Shown here piece after piece: positions 1 to 8,344 of a DNA stretch of 64,000 nt. The translations under genes were made by a program, and so were the position numbers. The notes beneath the pieces are model-generated. The model searched no databases. It saw nothing but the letters and a program-made list of their open reading frames with translations, and was not told where the DNA came from. The stretch comes from Rhodobacter sp. NTK016B (GTDB lineage: Bacteria > Pseudomonadota > Alphaproteobacteria > Rhodobacterales > Rhodobacteraceae): positions 124,001 to 188,000 of the forward strand of contig NZ_JAFKOK010000010.1 of assembly GCF_017303295.1 (NCBI RefSeq), given 5' to 3'. Position 1 is the stretch's first letter. The number at the start of each line of letters is the position of its first letter.

Positions 1-50
1 AACAACACCGATTTCCGCGACTGATTCCCGGCAGGGTGCGATTGCCTCAG
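1..50 (+). ncRNA. ffs: possible 3' end of SRP RNA (4.5S), partial
   Basis: The first bases, AACAACACCGATTTCCGCGA and the following G/C-rich stretch, sit where the 3' arm of the signal recognition particle RNA would lie if the gene were upstream of dnaX, as it is in several bacteria. The conserved apical hairpin with the GGAAGCAGCC-like motif is not in the window, so the call rests on position and weak resemblance only. The exact 3' end is not defined. It may instead be plain leader sequence. Confidence 0.22.
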
Positions 51-115
51 ATGATGGGTGGAACTCAGCCGCCGGGATGCCTAGTGTCTGGGGCGTCACC
101 AGCCCCCGGAATTCG

Positions 116-1861
116 ATGAGTCAGACCTACCAGGTTCTCGCCCGCAAATACCGCCCGGAAACCTTTGCCGATCTGATCGGGCAAGAGGCGATGGTGCGCA
201 CGCTGAAAAACGCCTTCGAGGCGGATCGCATCCACCATGCCTTCGTGATGACGGGCATTCGCGGAACCGGCAAGACGACCACCGCGCGGATCATCGCCAA
301 GGGGCTGAACTGCGTGGGGCCTGACGGCAATGGCGGCCCCACGACCGAACCCTGCGGCGTCTGCGAGCCCTGCCGCGCGATCACCGAGGGACGGCATGTC
401 GACGTGATGGAGATGGACGCCGCCAGCCGCACGGGCGTCGGCGACATCCGCGAGATCATCGATTCCGTGGCCTATCGGGCTGCAAGCGCGCGCTACAAGA
501 TCTACATCATCGACGAGGTGCACATGCTCTCGAACAGCGCGTTCAATGCGCTGCTCAAGACGCTGGAAGAGCCTCCCGCGCATGTGAAATTCATCTTCGC
601 CACGACCGAGATCCGCAAGGTGCCCGTCACCGTGCTGTCGCGCTGCCAGCGCTTCGATCTGCGGCGGATCGAGCCCGAGGTGATGATCGCGCATCTGCAA
701 AAGATCGCCGGCAAGGAAAACGCGCAAGTCGCGGACGAGGCGCTGGCACTGATCGCGCGCGCCGCCGAAGGCTCGGTGCGTGACGCGATGAGCCTGCTCG
801 ATCAGGCGATCAGCCACGGCGCGGGCGAAACCGGGGCCGATCAGGTCCGCGCGATGCTGGGCCTTGCCGACCGCGGCCGGGTCATGGACCTGTTCGAAGC
901 GGTGATGCGCGGCGATGCGGCAGGCGCGCTGGAAGAGCTGGCGGCGCAATATGCCGACGGCGCCGACCCGGTCGCCGTGCTGCGCGATCTGGCCGAGATC
1001 ACCCATTGGGTCAGCATCATCAAGGTCACGCCCGGCGCGGCCGAGGATCCGACCGTCGGTCCCGACGAGCGCCAGCGCGGCAGCGATCTGGCCGAGCGGC
1101 TGGATCTGCGCATCCTCGCGCGGATGTGGCAGATGCTGCTGAAATCGCTCGAAGAGGTCGCGATGGCACCGAACGCGATGATGGCCGCCGAAATGGCGAT
1201 CATCCGCATGACGCATGTCGCCGAACTGCCCACCCCCGACGAGCTGATCAAACGGCTGCAGGACAGCCCTCCGCCCCCCGCGCCGAACGGCGGCGGTGGT
1301 GGCGGTGGCGGTGGCGCGCCGGCCATGGGCGGCGGTGGCGGCACGCAGGCGATGGGGCGCGGGATGCCCCCGCGTGGTGGCGGTGGCGGTGGCGGGGCGC
1401 AGGCGGCGCTGGCCGGGCAGGTCAACGCGCTGGCGCAGTATGCCACCTTTGAAAGCGTCGTCTCGCTGATCCGCGAGCGCCGCGACATCCGGCTTCTGAC
1501 AGAGGTCGAGACCTGCCTGCGGCTGGTGCGGTATTCGCCCGGCCGGATCGAGTTCGAACCCACCGACAACGCCGCGCCCGATTTCGCAGCGCGGCTGGCC
1601 GGACGGCTGCAGAACTGGACCGGCGCGCGCTGGGGCGTGTCGATCGCGCAGGGCGGCGGGCAGACCATCGCCGAGGTGCAGGCGGCGGAAGACGCCGCGC
1701 GCAACGCGCAGGCGCTGGAGGATCCGCTGGTCAAGGCGATCTTCGACGCCTTTCCCGGCGCCAAGATCACCGCCTTCAACGCCCCCGCCGAAACCGTGCA
1801 GGAGGTCGCCGAAAGCGCCCTGCCCGAGGTCGAGGACGAATGGGACCCGTTCGAGGACTGA
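116..1861 (+). CDS. dnaX: DNA polymerase III subunits gamma/tau
   Basis: Clamp-loader ATPase of the replicative DNA polymerase. Seen: Walker A GIRGTGKT at residues 47-54, four zinc-ligand cysteines (C66, C80, C83, C86), a DEVH box at about 133-136, and an SRC sensor-type motif after it. The protein is 581 aa. Residues about 386-430 form a Pro/Gly-rich low-complexity linker with runs of up to nine glycines before the tau-type C-terminal domain. The start at 116 is chosen over the upstream in-frame ATG at 77 because family members begin MxxxYQVLARKYRP. It leads a dnaX-ybaB-recR cluster. I see no A-rich slippery heptamer of the E. coli type, so a separate gamma product is not predicted. Confidence 0.96.
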   Translation: MSQTYQVLARKYRPETFADLIGQEAMVRTLKNAFEADRIHHAFVMTGIRGTGKTTTARIIAKGLNCVGPDGNGGPTTEPCGVCEPCRAITEGRHVDVMEMDAASRTGVGDIREIIDSVAYRAASARYKIYIIDEVHMLSNSAFNALLKTLEEPPAHVKFIFATTEIRKVPVTVLSRCQRFDLRRIEPEVMIAHLQKIAGKENAQVADEALALIARAAEGSVRDAMSLLDQAISHGAGETGADQVRAMLGLADRGRVMDLFEAVMRGDAAGALEELAAQYADGADPVAVLRDLAEITHWVSIIKVTPGAAEDPTVGPDERQRGSDLAERLDLRILARMWQMLLKSLEEVAMAPNAMMAAEMAIIRMTHVAELPTPDELIKRLQDSPPPPAPNGGGGGGGGGAPAMGGGGGTQAMGRGMPPRGGGGGGGAQAALAGQVNALAQYATFESVVSLIRERRDIRLLTEVETCLRLVRYSPGRIEFEPTDNAAPDFAARLAGRLQNWTGARWGVSIAQGGGQTIAEVQAAEDAARNAQALEDPLVKAIFDAFPGAKITAFNAPAETVQEVAESALPEVEDEWDPFED

Positions 1862-1937
1862 GCACCCTCGCCTTGCGGCCTGCAGGCCCGGTGCCTACAT
1901 GTTCACCAACACGGATCACGGACCACGGGAGCAGATC

Positions 1938-2294
1938 ATGCTGAAGGGATTGGGCGGCCTCGGTGGCTTGGGCGATATGTCCAAGATGATGAAGGCCGCA
2001 CAGGAAATGCAGGAAAAGATGGCCGAGCTGCAGACCCGTCTGGACGACACGATCGTCGACGGCGAATCCGGCGCGGGACTGGTGCGGGCGACGGCGAATG
2101 CCAAGGGCGTGCTGAAAAGCCTGTCCATCGACCCGTCGATCTTTTCCGCCGACGACAAGGAAGTGGTCGAGGACCTGATCCTCGCCGCGATCAAGGATGT
2201 TCAGTCCCGCGCGCAGGAGCGCACGAAATGGGAAATGGGCAATCTGGCCGAATCGATGGGCCTGCCGCGCGACATGAACCTTCCGGGGATGTGA
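1938..2294 (+). CDS. YbaB/EbfC family nucleoid-associated protein
   Basis: A 118-aa small DNA-binding protein of the YbaB/EbfC family, which forms dimers and sits between dnaX and recR in very many bacteria. Seen: a Gly/Leu-rich N-terminus ([20 protein letters not shown]), a Gln/Glu-rich amphipathic helix, and the conserved G-x-G-L-V-x-A-x-x-N-x-x-G central strand. The ATG at 1938 follows a GGGAG ribosome site; an earlier in-frame ATG at 1899 would add 13 residues unlike the family. recR starts 2 bases after its stop, so the two are probably co-translated. It may act with RecR in repair; that is inference from context. Confidence 0.93.
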   Translation: MLKGLGGLGGLGDMSKMMKAAQEMQEKMAELQTRLDDTIVDGESGAGLVRATANAKGVLKSLSIDPSIFSADDKEVVEDLILAAIKDVQSRAQERTKWEMGNLAESMGLPRDMNLPGM

Positions 2295-2295
2295 C

Positions 2296-2895
2296 GTGGC
2301 GAACGCGCCGGGCGAGATCGAGGCGCTGATCGCGCTGATGTCGCGGCTGCCGGGGCTTGGCCCCCGCAGCGCCCGGCGCGCCGTTCTGCACATGCTGAAA
2401 AAGCGCGGGCTTGTGATGGAGCCGCTAGCGCAGGCGCTGTCTCGCGTGGCGCAGACCGCGCGTGACTGTCAGGTCTGCGGCAATATCTCGGATCACGACA
2501 TCTGCCCCATCTGCACCGACGAGACGCGCGCGACCGGCGTCGTCTGCGTGGTCGAGGATGTCAGCGATCTGTGGGCGATGGAGCGCGCGGGCGGCTTCAA
2601 GGGTCGCTATCACGTGCTGGGCGGAACCCTCTCGGCACTGGAATCGGTGGGCCCCGAAACCCTGCGCATCCCGGCGCTGGTGGACCGCATCGGCGTCGAG
2701 GACGTGAGCGAGGTGATCCTTGCGCTCAATGCCACGGTCGACGGTCAGACCACCGCGCATTACATCGCCGAAACCCTCGCGCCCACCGGCGTCTCGGTCA
2801 GCGCTCTGGCGCGTGGACTGCCGATGGGGGGCGAGCTGGATTATCTCGACGACGGGACAATTGCCGCAGCGCTGGCGGCGCGGCGGCAGCTCTGA
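2296..2895 (+). CDS. recR: recombination mediator protein RecR
   Basis: RecR acts with RecF/RecO to load RecA on SSB-coated gapped DNA. The 199-aa protein has the expected order: an N-terminal helix-hairpin-helix (about residues 13-32, [12 protein letters not shown]), a C4 zinc finger (C58, C61, C70, C73), then a Toprim domain starting with VVCVVED at about 82. Translation starts at GTG 2296, 2 nt after the ybaB stop, with the upstream ribosome site inside ybaB; no nearer ATG keeps the helix-hairpin-helix. Its 3' end abuts a short convergent ORF. Confidence 0.96.
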   Translation: MANAPGEIEALIALMSRLPGLGPRSARRAVLHMLKKRGLVMEPLAQALSRVAQTARDCQVCGNISDHDICPICTDETRATGVVCVVEDVSDLWAMERAGGFKGRYHVLGGTLSALESVGPETLRIPALVDRIGVEDVSEVILALNATVDGQTTAHYIAETLAPTGVSVSALARGLPMGGELDYLDDGTIAAALAARRQL

Positions 2896-3033
2896 TCAGG
2901 CGTATTCCGCGTCGTAATGCCGAACCCGCACGCGGCGCGTCGACACCAGATGCCGGGGCTTCGCCCAGGGAAGCGGGAAACGCGCGGTGGCGCTTTCGGT
3001 GACGACCCATTGGGCCCAGCGTGACCTTGCCAT
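2896..3033 (-). CDS. small basic hypothetical protein (45 aa)
   Basis: A 45-codon ORF beginning MARSRWAQWVVTESATA and ending VRVRHYDAEYA, read leftward with its stop touching the recR stop. It is Arg- and Trp-rich, with no signal peptide or membrane segment. Codon choice (GC-rich third positions) looks like that of a real gene, and the convergent packing against recR leaves no spare sequence, which supports coding. I do not recognise a domain; short proteins of this general look occur in this bacterial family, but that is recollection only. Confidence 0.5.
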   Translation of the reverse strand: MARSRWAQWVVTESATARFPLPWAKPRHLVSTRRVRVRHYDAEYA

Positions 3034-3144
3034 GACTAGAATCCTTGCCTGTCAGCGCGCTTTGGCGCCTTTCCCGGTCAGATTGACCCTGGAATGAGGC
3101 CAAAACGGGGCAAAGGCCGGGATTCTTTCCGTCCAAGAAACGGC

Positions 3145-3897
3145 TTAGAGCCGGATGGCAGAAATCAGCCGGCCATAATCGGCCTGGTTCTGATGCACCG
3201 AGCGGCGGTAGGAATAGAACTGCTCGGGGCTGGAATAGGTGCAGTGCCGCGTCCAGCTGGCCGCGCCCACGCCTGCCTCGCGCAACCGCCTCAGGCCGAA
3301 GCCCGGCAAGTCGAACAGGTAGCGGTCGCCTTCACCATTGGCGAAGAACCATTCGGCCTCGGGGTCTTCGGTCAGGAAGGTGTCCAGAAATTCCGGCCCG
3401 ACCTCATAGGCGCGCTGGCTGATGCACGGCCCGATCACCGCCGAGGTTTCAGCCCGGTCGCCGCCCAGATCCTCGATCGCGTCGAGCGTCGCCTCAAGGA
3501 TGCCGCCCAGCGCCCCTTTCCAGCCCGCATGAACCGCGCCGATGACCCCGGCAGACGAATCGTGCAGCAGAACCGGCATGCAATCGGCGGTCAGGATCGA
3601 CAGCGCGAGGCCCGGCACATCGGTGACCATCGCATCGCCTTCGCCCTGCTCACCCGGCCCGGTAACCGTCACGACCTTGGCCGAATGCACTTGCCGCACG
3701 CCCAGCAATGCCTCGGGCGGAACGGCCATCGCGGCGGCAACGCGGGCGCGGTTGATCGCCACCACCTCGCGCTGATCGGACGAGCCGCCACCGCAATTCA
3801 GCCCCGCGAACACGCCCGACGAGGCCCCACCCCGGCGGGTGAAAAAGCCGTGGCGGACCTCGGAGAGATCGTCAGATGTCAGGATTTCCAATGTCAT
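3145..3897 (-). CDS. pgeF: peptidoglycan editing factor PgeF / laccase-domain protein (YfiH family)
   Basis: Member of the YfiH/DUF152 'polyphenol oxidase' family, reported as a purine nucleoside-processing enzyme and as a factor that removes misincorporated residues from peptidoglycan precursors. Seen in the 250-aa protein: HGFFTRRGG near the N-terminus and the metal-site residues H71 (VRQVHSAKV), C106 (TADCMP) and H123 (AVHAGWKG). The start codon overlaps the stop of the upstream MidA-type gene (ATGA), so it is the last gene of the lgt-MidA-pgeF operon. The biochemical role here is taken from the family, not visible directly. Confidence 0.9.
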   Translation of the reverse strand: MTLEILTSDDLSEVRHGFFTRRGGASSGVFAGLNCGGGSSDQREVVAINRARVAAAMAVPPEALLGVRQVHSAKVVTVTGPGEQGEGDAMVTDVPGLALSILTADCMPVLLHDSSAGVIGAVHAGWKGALGGILEATLDAIEDLGGDRAETSAVIGPCISQRAYEVGPEFLDTFLTEDPEAEWFFANGEGDRYLFDLPGFGLRRLREAGVGAASWTRHCTYSSPEQFYSYRRSVHQNQADYGRLISAIRL

Positions 3898-4979
3898 CCG
3901 TCATCCTTGGCTGCGGAACGGGCGGCGAAACCGGGTGGAAGAGGGGCGCCGTCAGGCACCAACGCGAGCGCCTTGAACAACGTTCCCATTTCCGCGGCAT
4001 GGGTCAAGCGGCGAAACGCGGCAATATGCGCATCGAGCGCCGCACCGTCGAGCGATTGCGCCAGCCGCGCGGCACGGGTCTCGATCCCCAGCGCGGCCAG
4101 AAGCATCCCCTGCGGCGTCAGGGCGCTGGCGGTGAGCGGCCGGGCGAAACGCGCGAGGGCTTCGAAATCGACATGCGCGGTCAGGTCGGCCAGCCCCGGA
4201 CGGGCGAAGGGGTCGGCATAGGCGTGGTTTTCCAGCGCCTGAAACGTGTCCCCTTTCGAACGCCAGTCGCCGTAATCGACGATCAGGGCCGCGCCGCCAT
4301 GACGGGCGATGCGGCCCGCCACTGCCTCGACCGCCGCGCGGGCTGGCGGACAGGTTTCGACGATGTCGCCGTCGCGGGTATCGGCCAGCCGGTGGTGCAG
4401 ATCGGCAAGCGGCGCGCGGGGCGACAGGCCGGGGCCAAGGGTTTCGCCCTGCAGGCCCACGACGACCTCGCGCCAGCCCTCGCCATCGCGTCGGAACTGA
4501 CGAATCGGCAGGGCATCGAAGAATTCGTTGGCCACAAACCATGTCGGCGCTGCGGGCAGCGCATCGAGACTGTCCAGCCATTCGACCGGCGCCCCCGTCA
4601 GCCGCTCGGCCTGTGCCTTGCGCAAAACGGGCGAGGCCTCGATCAGCCGGATCGTCACGCGGTCATGAAAGCCCGGAACGCCCCGTGTGGCGCGCCAGAT
4701 ATCGGCCATCAGCGTGCCCCGGCCCGGCCCGGCCTCGGCCAGAACGGCGCGCGGGGCGCCCTGATCGAGCCAGCTTTGCGCAACGCACAGGCCGATCAGC
4801 TCGCCGAACATCTGGCTGATTTCCGGCGCGGTGGTGAAATCTCCCGCCGCGCCAAGCGGATCGCGGGTCGCGTAATAACCATGCTCGGGGTTGAGCAGGC
4901 ATTCCGCCATATACTCGGCCAGCGAGATCGGCCCCGTCGCAGCGATGCGCCGTGCAAGGATCGCGGCCAGTTCCGTCAT
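3894..4979 (-). CDS. MidA/NDUFAF7-type SAM-dependent methyltransferase
   Basis: A 361-aa class I methyltransferase of the COG1565 family; the mitochondrial relative NDUFAF7 methylates an arginine of a complex I subunit during assembly. Seen: N-terminal PISLAEYMAECLLNPEHGYY, then GDFTTAPEISQMFGEL, the SAM-binding EAGPGRGTL (about 82-90), and the NEFFDALPIRQF motif. The start at 4979 overlaps the lgt stop by 4 nt (ATGA) and fits the family better than the upstream ATG at 5009. A bacterial complex I target is plausible but unproven. Confidence 0.9.
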   Translation of the reverse strand: MTELAAILARRIAATGPISLAEYMAECLLNPEHGYYATRDPLGAAGDFTTAPEISQMFGELIGLCVAQSWLDQGAPRAVLAEAGPGRGTLMADIWRATRGVPGFHDRVTIRLIEASPVLRKAQAERLTGAPVEWLDSLDALPAAPTWFVANEFFDALPIRQFRRDGEGWREVVVGLQGETLGPGLSPRAPLADLHHRLADTRDGDIVETCPPARAAVEAVAGRIARHGGAALIVDYGDWRSKGDTFQALENHAYADPFARPGLADLTAHVDFEALARFARPLTASALTPQGMLLAALGIETRAARLAQSLDGAALDAHIAAFRRLTHAAEMGTLFKALALVPDGAPLPPGFAARSAAKDDG

Positions 4980-5872
4980 GCGGGCGCGGGCGCCCGGCGC
5001 CGTGACCACACGATCAGCGCGATGCCGATCAGCAACATGGGCAGGCTCAGCGTCTGGCCCATCGTCAGCCCGAATTCGCCCAGACGGATCACGTAGCCCT
5101 CGGGGTCACGCGCCAGAAACTGGTCGTCGGGCATGCGCCAGAACTCGACAGCGATACGCGACAGGCCGTAGATCGTCAGGAAGGTGCCGGTGATGAACCA
5201 CGGACGCTTCAGGCCACCGCGCCGGGTCACCAGATACCAGATCACCAGCCCCAGCAGCAGGCCTTCCAGCCCGGCCTCGTAAAGTTGCGTCGGGTGGCGC
5301 GCGCAGATGCCCGGCCATGCAGGCGGGCAGACGCTGCCCATGCCGGGAAACACAACGCCCCAGGGCAGGTTGGTGGGATGCCCCCAAAGCTCGGCATTGA
5401 TGAAATTCGCGACGCGGCCCAGCCCCAGCCCGACAGGGATGACCATCGCCATGGAATCGCCCACCGCCGAAGCCGGGATGCCGTTCTTCCATGCGAACAG
5501 GAAACCTGCCGCCGTCGCGCCCGCCAGCCCGCCATGGAAGGACATGCCGCCTTCCCAGACCTGCAGGATCTGCAGCGGATGGGCGAGGTAATAGGCCGGC
5601 TGATAGAACAGCACAAAACCCAGCCGCCCGCCGAGGATCACGCCTAGGATGATCCATGTCAGCAGGGATTCGACATGCACCGGCGTCATCGGTGCGGTAT
5701 CGCCGCGCCACAGATGCGGGCGTTTCACCGCCGCGACGATCAGCCGCCAGCCGATCACGAACCCGGCGATATAGGCCAGCGCGTACCAGCGCAGCGCAAA
5801 GGTGAAGAAGCCCAGATCCAGCGAAAAGATCTCGGGGCGCAGATAAGACGGGAAGTCGATGACCAGTTGCAT
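4976..5872 (-). CDS. lgt: phosphatidylglycerol-prolipoprotein diacylglyceryl transferase
   Basis: Transfers diacylglycerol from phosphatidylglycerol to the lipobox cysteine of prolipoproteins in the inner membrane. The 298-aa protein has several membrane segments, the SFHGGLAGA segment carrying the conserved His, and the Lgt signature GRVANFINAELWG. The start at 5872 (MQLVIDFP) is chosen because the longer frame up to 6097 adds 75 charged residues absent from the family. Several lipoproteins in this window (the phospholipase D-like protein ending at 35814, the protein at 60840) would be its substrates. Confidence 0.96.
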   Translation of the reverse strand: MQLVIDFPSYLRPEIFSLDLGFFTFALRWYALAYIAGFVIGWRLIVAAVKRPHLWRGDTAPMTPVHVESLLTWIILGVILGGRLGFVLFYQPAYYLAHPLQILQVWEGGMSFHGGLAGATAAGFLFAWKNGIPASAVGDSMAMVIPVGLGLGRVANFINAELWGHPTNLPWGVVFPGMGSVCPPAWPGICARHPTQLYEAGLEGLLLGLVIWYLVTRRGGLKRPWFITGTFLTIYGLSRIAVEFWRMPDDQFLARDPEGYVIRLGEFGLTMGQTLSLPMLLIGIALIVWSRRRAPAPA

Positions 5873-6028
5873 GGTGGTCCTGTTTGCTTTGCCACGGGTT
5901 TCCCGTGGCGGCCCCCGGAAGTCAACCGCGGGGGGCACGGGGACAAGGCGGCAAGACGGGCCCATGCCAACCTTGCGTTGCCCGCCAGCCCGTCCCATAT
6001 AGGTTTCAAGCCAGTAAAGGAGCGCCCG

Positions 6029-6277
6029 ATGCAGCCCGGCAACAAGATCTTCGACGACCTGTCGAAACTCATGACCAATGCGATGGGTGTCGCTCAAGGC
6101 GCCCGGTCCGAAGCCGAAACCGCGATGAAATCGCTGATGGATCGCTGGTTGGCCGACCGCGACTTCGTCACGCGCGAGGAATTCGACGCCGTGCGCGCGA
6201 TGGCCCAGAAGGCCCGCGAGGAAAACGAGTCGCTCAAGGCGCGCATCGACGCGCTGGAATCGCGTCTCAACGGCTGA
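6029..6277 (+). CDS. ubiK: accessory factor UbiK family protein (BMFP domain)
   Basis: An 82-aa protein with the BMFP/YqiC fold: an amphipathic N-terminal helix (NKIFDDLSKLMTNAMGVAQGA) followed by a heptad-rich C-terminal coiled coil (EENESLKARIDALESRL). Relatives assist aerobic ubiquinone biosynthesis and associate with membranes. The N-terminus is divergent from lgt, 156 bp away, so the two probably share a promoter region. The ATG at 6029 follows a GGAG-like site. A hairpin at 6350-6369 may end the transcript. Confidence 0.85.
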   Translation: MQPGNKIFDDLSKLMTNAMGVAQGARSEAETAMKSLMDRWLADRDFVTREEFDAVRAMAQKAREENESLKARIDALESRLNG

Positions 6278-6349
6278 GTGCGTGCCGGGTCGATCCCGGC
6301 CCGTATCCCTGCTCCCGCTTCACAGCATTGTCATGCCGGCCTAACCTGC

Positions 6350-6373
6350 CCCACCCGTTTGCGGGTGGGTCTT
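6350..6373 (+). terminator. hairpin terminator after ubiK
   Basis: Perfect 8-bp stem CCCACCCG/CGGGTGGG (6350-6357 with 6362-6369) and a TTTG loop, followed by TCTT. The U-run is short, so termination may be partial and the downstream kinase gene could be read through. Confidence 0.5.
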
Positions 6374-6389
6374 GTGGTGGGGAGGCAGC

Positions 6390-6764
6390 ATGAAAACGTG
6401 GCTCGTGGCCGAGGGGCGACGACTCTGGCGCACCTGCGTCTATTCATGGCGCGGCTGGGCAGCCGCGTGGGCGTCGGAAAAGACGTTGCGGCAATGGACG
6501 CTGGCCAACGCGCTGTCGGTGCTTGCTGCGCTGCTTTTGCCGCTCGGCACTGCTGAGCGGGCACTGATCATCGCGCTGGGTCTGCTGCTGCTTGCCACCG
6601 AGTTGATGAACACCGCGATCGAGACGGTGGTGAACCACCTGTCGCCGCAGCCCCATCCGCTGGCCGCCAAGGCCAAGGATTGCGGCAGCGCGGCCGTCGC
6701 GCTGGCTGCCATCGCTGCGGGGGCGGCCTGGATCGTCGTGTTGTGGGGACTCTGGGCGCGCTGA
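6390..6764 (+). CDS. dgkA: diacylglycerol kinase (DgkA family)
   Basis: A 124-aa integral membrane lipid kinase that phosphorylates diacylglycerol to phosphatidic acid, recycling diacylglycerol left by envelope reactions. Seen: three hydrophobic segments, and the family signature E71-L-M-N74-T-A-I-E78 followed by AKAKDCGSAAV with D97. The ATG at 6390 is preceded by GGAGG; an in-frame ATG at 6372 would swallow that site. An undecaprenol kinase activity cannot be excluded from sequence. Confidence 0.9.
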   Translation: MKTWLVAEGRRLWRTCVYSWRGWAAAWASEKTLRQWTLANALSVLAALLLPLGTAERALIIALGLLLLATELMNTAIETVVNHLSPQPHPLAAKAKDCGSAAVALAAIAAGAAWIVVLWGLWAR

Positions 6765-6767
6765 GGA

Positions 6768-7538
6768 TCAGCCGCCCAGCAGACTGCGCGACCCGCCCGC
6801 CATCGAAGCACGCAGGCTGTCCACCAGCCCGACATAAGAGACCAGCGGCCCGCGCAGGAACGGCAGGGCATTCGCGATCACCGGAGCCAGAAGATAGAGC
6901 ACCGCCAGTGCGATAACGATCAACACGACCAGCGACAGCCCCCGGCGGAAGCCCTTGCCGTCTTCGTCGTCGTCATCCTCGTCACCATCGGCGTCGCGGT
7001 CGCTGCCCGGCTCCAGCGTCGAGGTCAACTCTTCGATATCCGGCAGCAATTTACGGCGGCTGACGGGCGTTTCCTCGGGCTTGGACTCGTCCGGCGCCTG
7101 GGCGTCCGAATCGTCGGGCAGCGCGGGATCGTCCTCGCCATAAACGCGCGACGGCGCAGCTTTCGAGCGTTGCGGCCGCGTCAGGCCCAGATCGCCCTGC
7201 GTCTCGATCCCGGTGCGGGCGCGCTTGCGCTCGCCCATCTCGCGCTCGGCCTCTTCGCGCAGGACGTCGAGCACCGTCTTGTCGATCCGTGGCGCGGCCT
7301 GAGGCCGACCGGGCACCGGCCCGCGTTCATCCGCATCGTCGTCGTCGAGCGCGTCTTCGGTCTCGAAATCCTCATCGTCGTCATCGAGATCGGCGGCGCG
7401 CATCTGCAGCGCCACGTCCATCGGATACTGATACCAGGTATGCCCGCAGGCCGAGCACTGAACGTCACGCCCGCCCTTGGGAATGACCTTTTCATCCACC
7501 TCGTACTGCGCATTGCAGTTGGGACAGGTCAGTCTCAT
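6768..7538 (-). CDS. zinc-ribbon domain (MJ0042-type) single-pass membrane protein
   Basis: A 256-aa protein with an N-terminal zinc ribbon (C5, C8, C28, C31 in the pattern CxxC...CxxC), a very acidic stretch at about residues 48-70, a long charged middle, and one membrane segment near the C-terminus (LSLVVLIVIALAVLYLLAPV). Proteins of this build commonly lie divergently from ftsEX in this bacterial family. The function is unknown to me; the cytoplasmic zinc ribbon tethered to the membrane suggests sensing or recruitment. The start at 7538 places the CxxC motif at the usual position and follows AGGAGT. Confidence 0.85.
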   Translation of the reverse strand: MRLTCPNCNAQYEVDEKVIPKGGRDVQCSACGHTWYQYPMDVALQMRAADLDDDDEDFETEDALDDDDADERGPVPGRPQAAPRIDKTVLDVLREEAEREMGERKRARTGIETQGDLGLTRPQRSKAAPSRVYGEDDPALPDDSDAQAPDESKPEETPVSRRKLLPDIEELTSTLEPGSDRDADGDEDDDDEDGKGFRRGLSLVVLIVIALAVLYLLAPVIANALPFLRGPLVSYVGLVDSLRASMAGGSRSLLGG

Positions 7539-7672
7539 CGGGACTCCTTGGGACGATTTTCGCCGTTTGCCTGCCACGGCCATTGGCTCTGCTCACCGGA
7601 CGTTGTAGCAATCCCCATGTCAACTTCCAAGGGCGCAGCCCGCGTTTCGACTGCTCGCAAAGGGGTTAACTT

Positions 7673-8344
7673 GTGATCCGATTGGCGAACGTCTCGCATG
7701 ATTATGGCGGGCGCGGTTTGTTAAAGGGAATCGACCTGCACATCGCGCCGGGGGCTTTTCACTTTCTTACCGGGCCCTCAGGTGCAGGCAAGTCCACACT
7801 TCTCAAACTGTGTTACGGCGAATTGCGGCCAAGTGACGGCGAGGTCGAACTTTTCGGCCAGCCGCTGGCCGGCCTGAGTCGCGACGCGCTGGCCGATACC
7901 CGCCGCCGCATCGGGGTGATTCATCAGGATTGCCAGTTTCTCGACCATCTGAGCCTTGCCGAAAACGTGGCGCTGCCCTTCGTCGCCACCGGTCGCCCGG
8001 TCCCCGAGGCCGATCTGCGCGAATTGCTGGCCTGGGTCGGGCTTGCGGGACAGGCCGAAAGCCTGCCGCCCACCCTGTCGGGCGGCGAACGTCAGCGCGC
8101 GGCGCTGGCCCGGGCGGTAATTATGTCGCCCGAGGTCGTGCTGGCCGACGAACCCACCGGCAATGTCGACCCCGAGATGTCGCAGCGCCTGCTGTCGCTG
8201 TTGGTCGAACTCAACCGCATGGGCACGGCGGTGATGATCGCCACCCACGACCTGCCCCTGATTCGCAGCGCCAAGGCGATGGTTTCGGCGCGTGTGCTGC
8301 GAATCGTGGATCAAAACCTGCAAGCAGCCGGGAGCGACCTTTGA
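7673..8344 (+). CDS. ftsE: cell division ATP-binding protein FtsE
   Basis: ABC ATPase of the FtsEX complex, which activates peptidoglycan hydrolases at the division site. The 223-aa protein has Walker A GPSGAGKST (34-42), the signature LSGGERQRAALARA, and Walker B VVLADEPTG. Translation starts at GTG 7673 (MIRLANVSHDY); the G-rich AGGGG 8 bp upstream can serve as ribosome site. Its stop overlaps the start of ftsX by 4 nt, so the two are coupled. GTTAAC lies just upstream of the start. Confidence 0.94.
   Translation: MIRLANVSHDYGGRGLLKGIDLHIAPGAFHFLTGPSGAGKSTLLKLCYGELRPSDGEVELFGQPLAGLSRDALADTRRRIGVIHQDCQFLDHLSLAENVALPFVATGRPVPEADLRELLAWVGLAGQAESLPPTLSGGERQRAALARAVIMSPEVVLADEPTGNVDPEMSQRLLSLLVELNRMGTAVMIATHDLPLIRSAKAMVSARVLRIVDQNLQAAGSDL

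Noticed and set aside
1276-1402. GGC/GGT tandem tract in dnaX read as a microsatellite or mobile repeat
   Set aside because: It is in frame and encodes a Gly linker; nothing suggests a mobile element.
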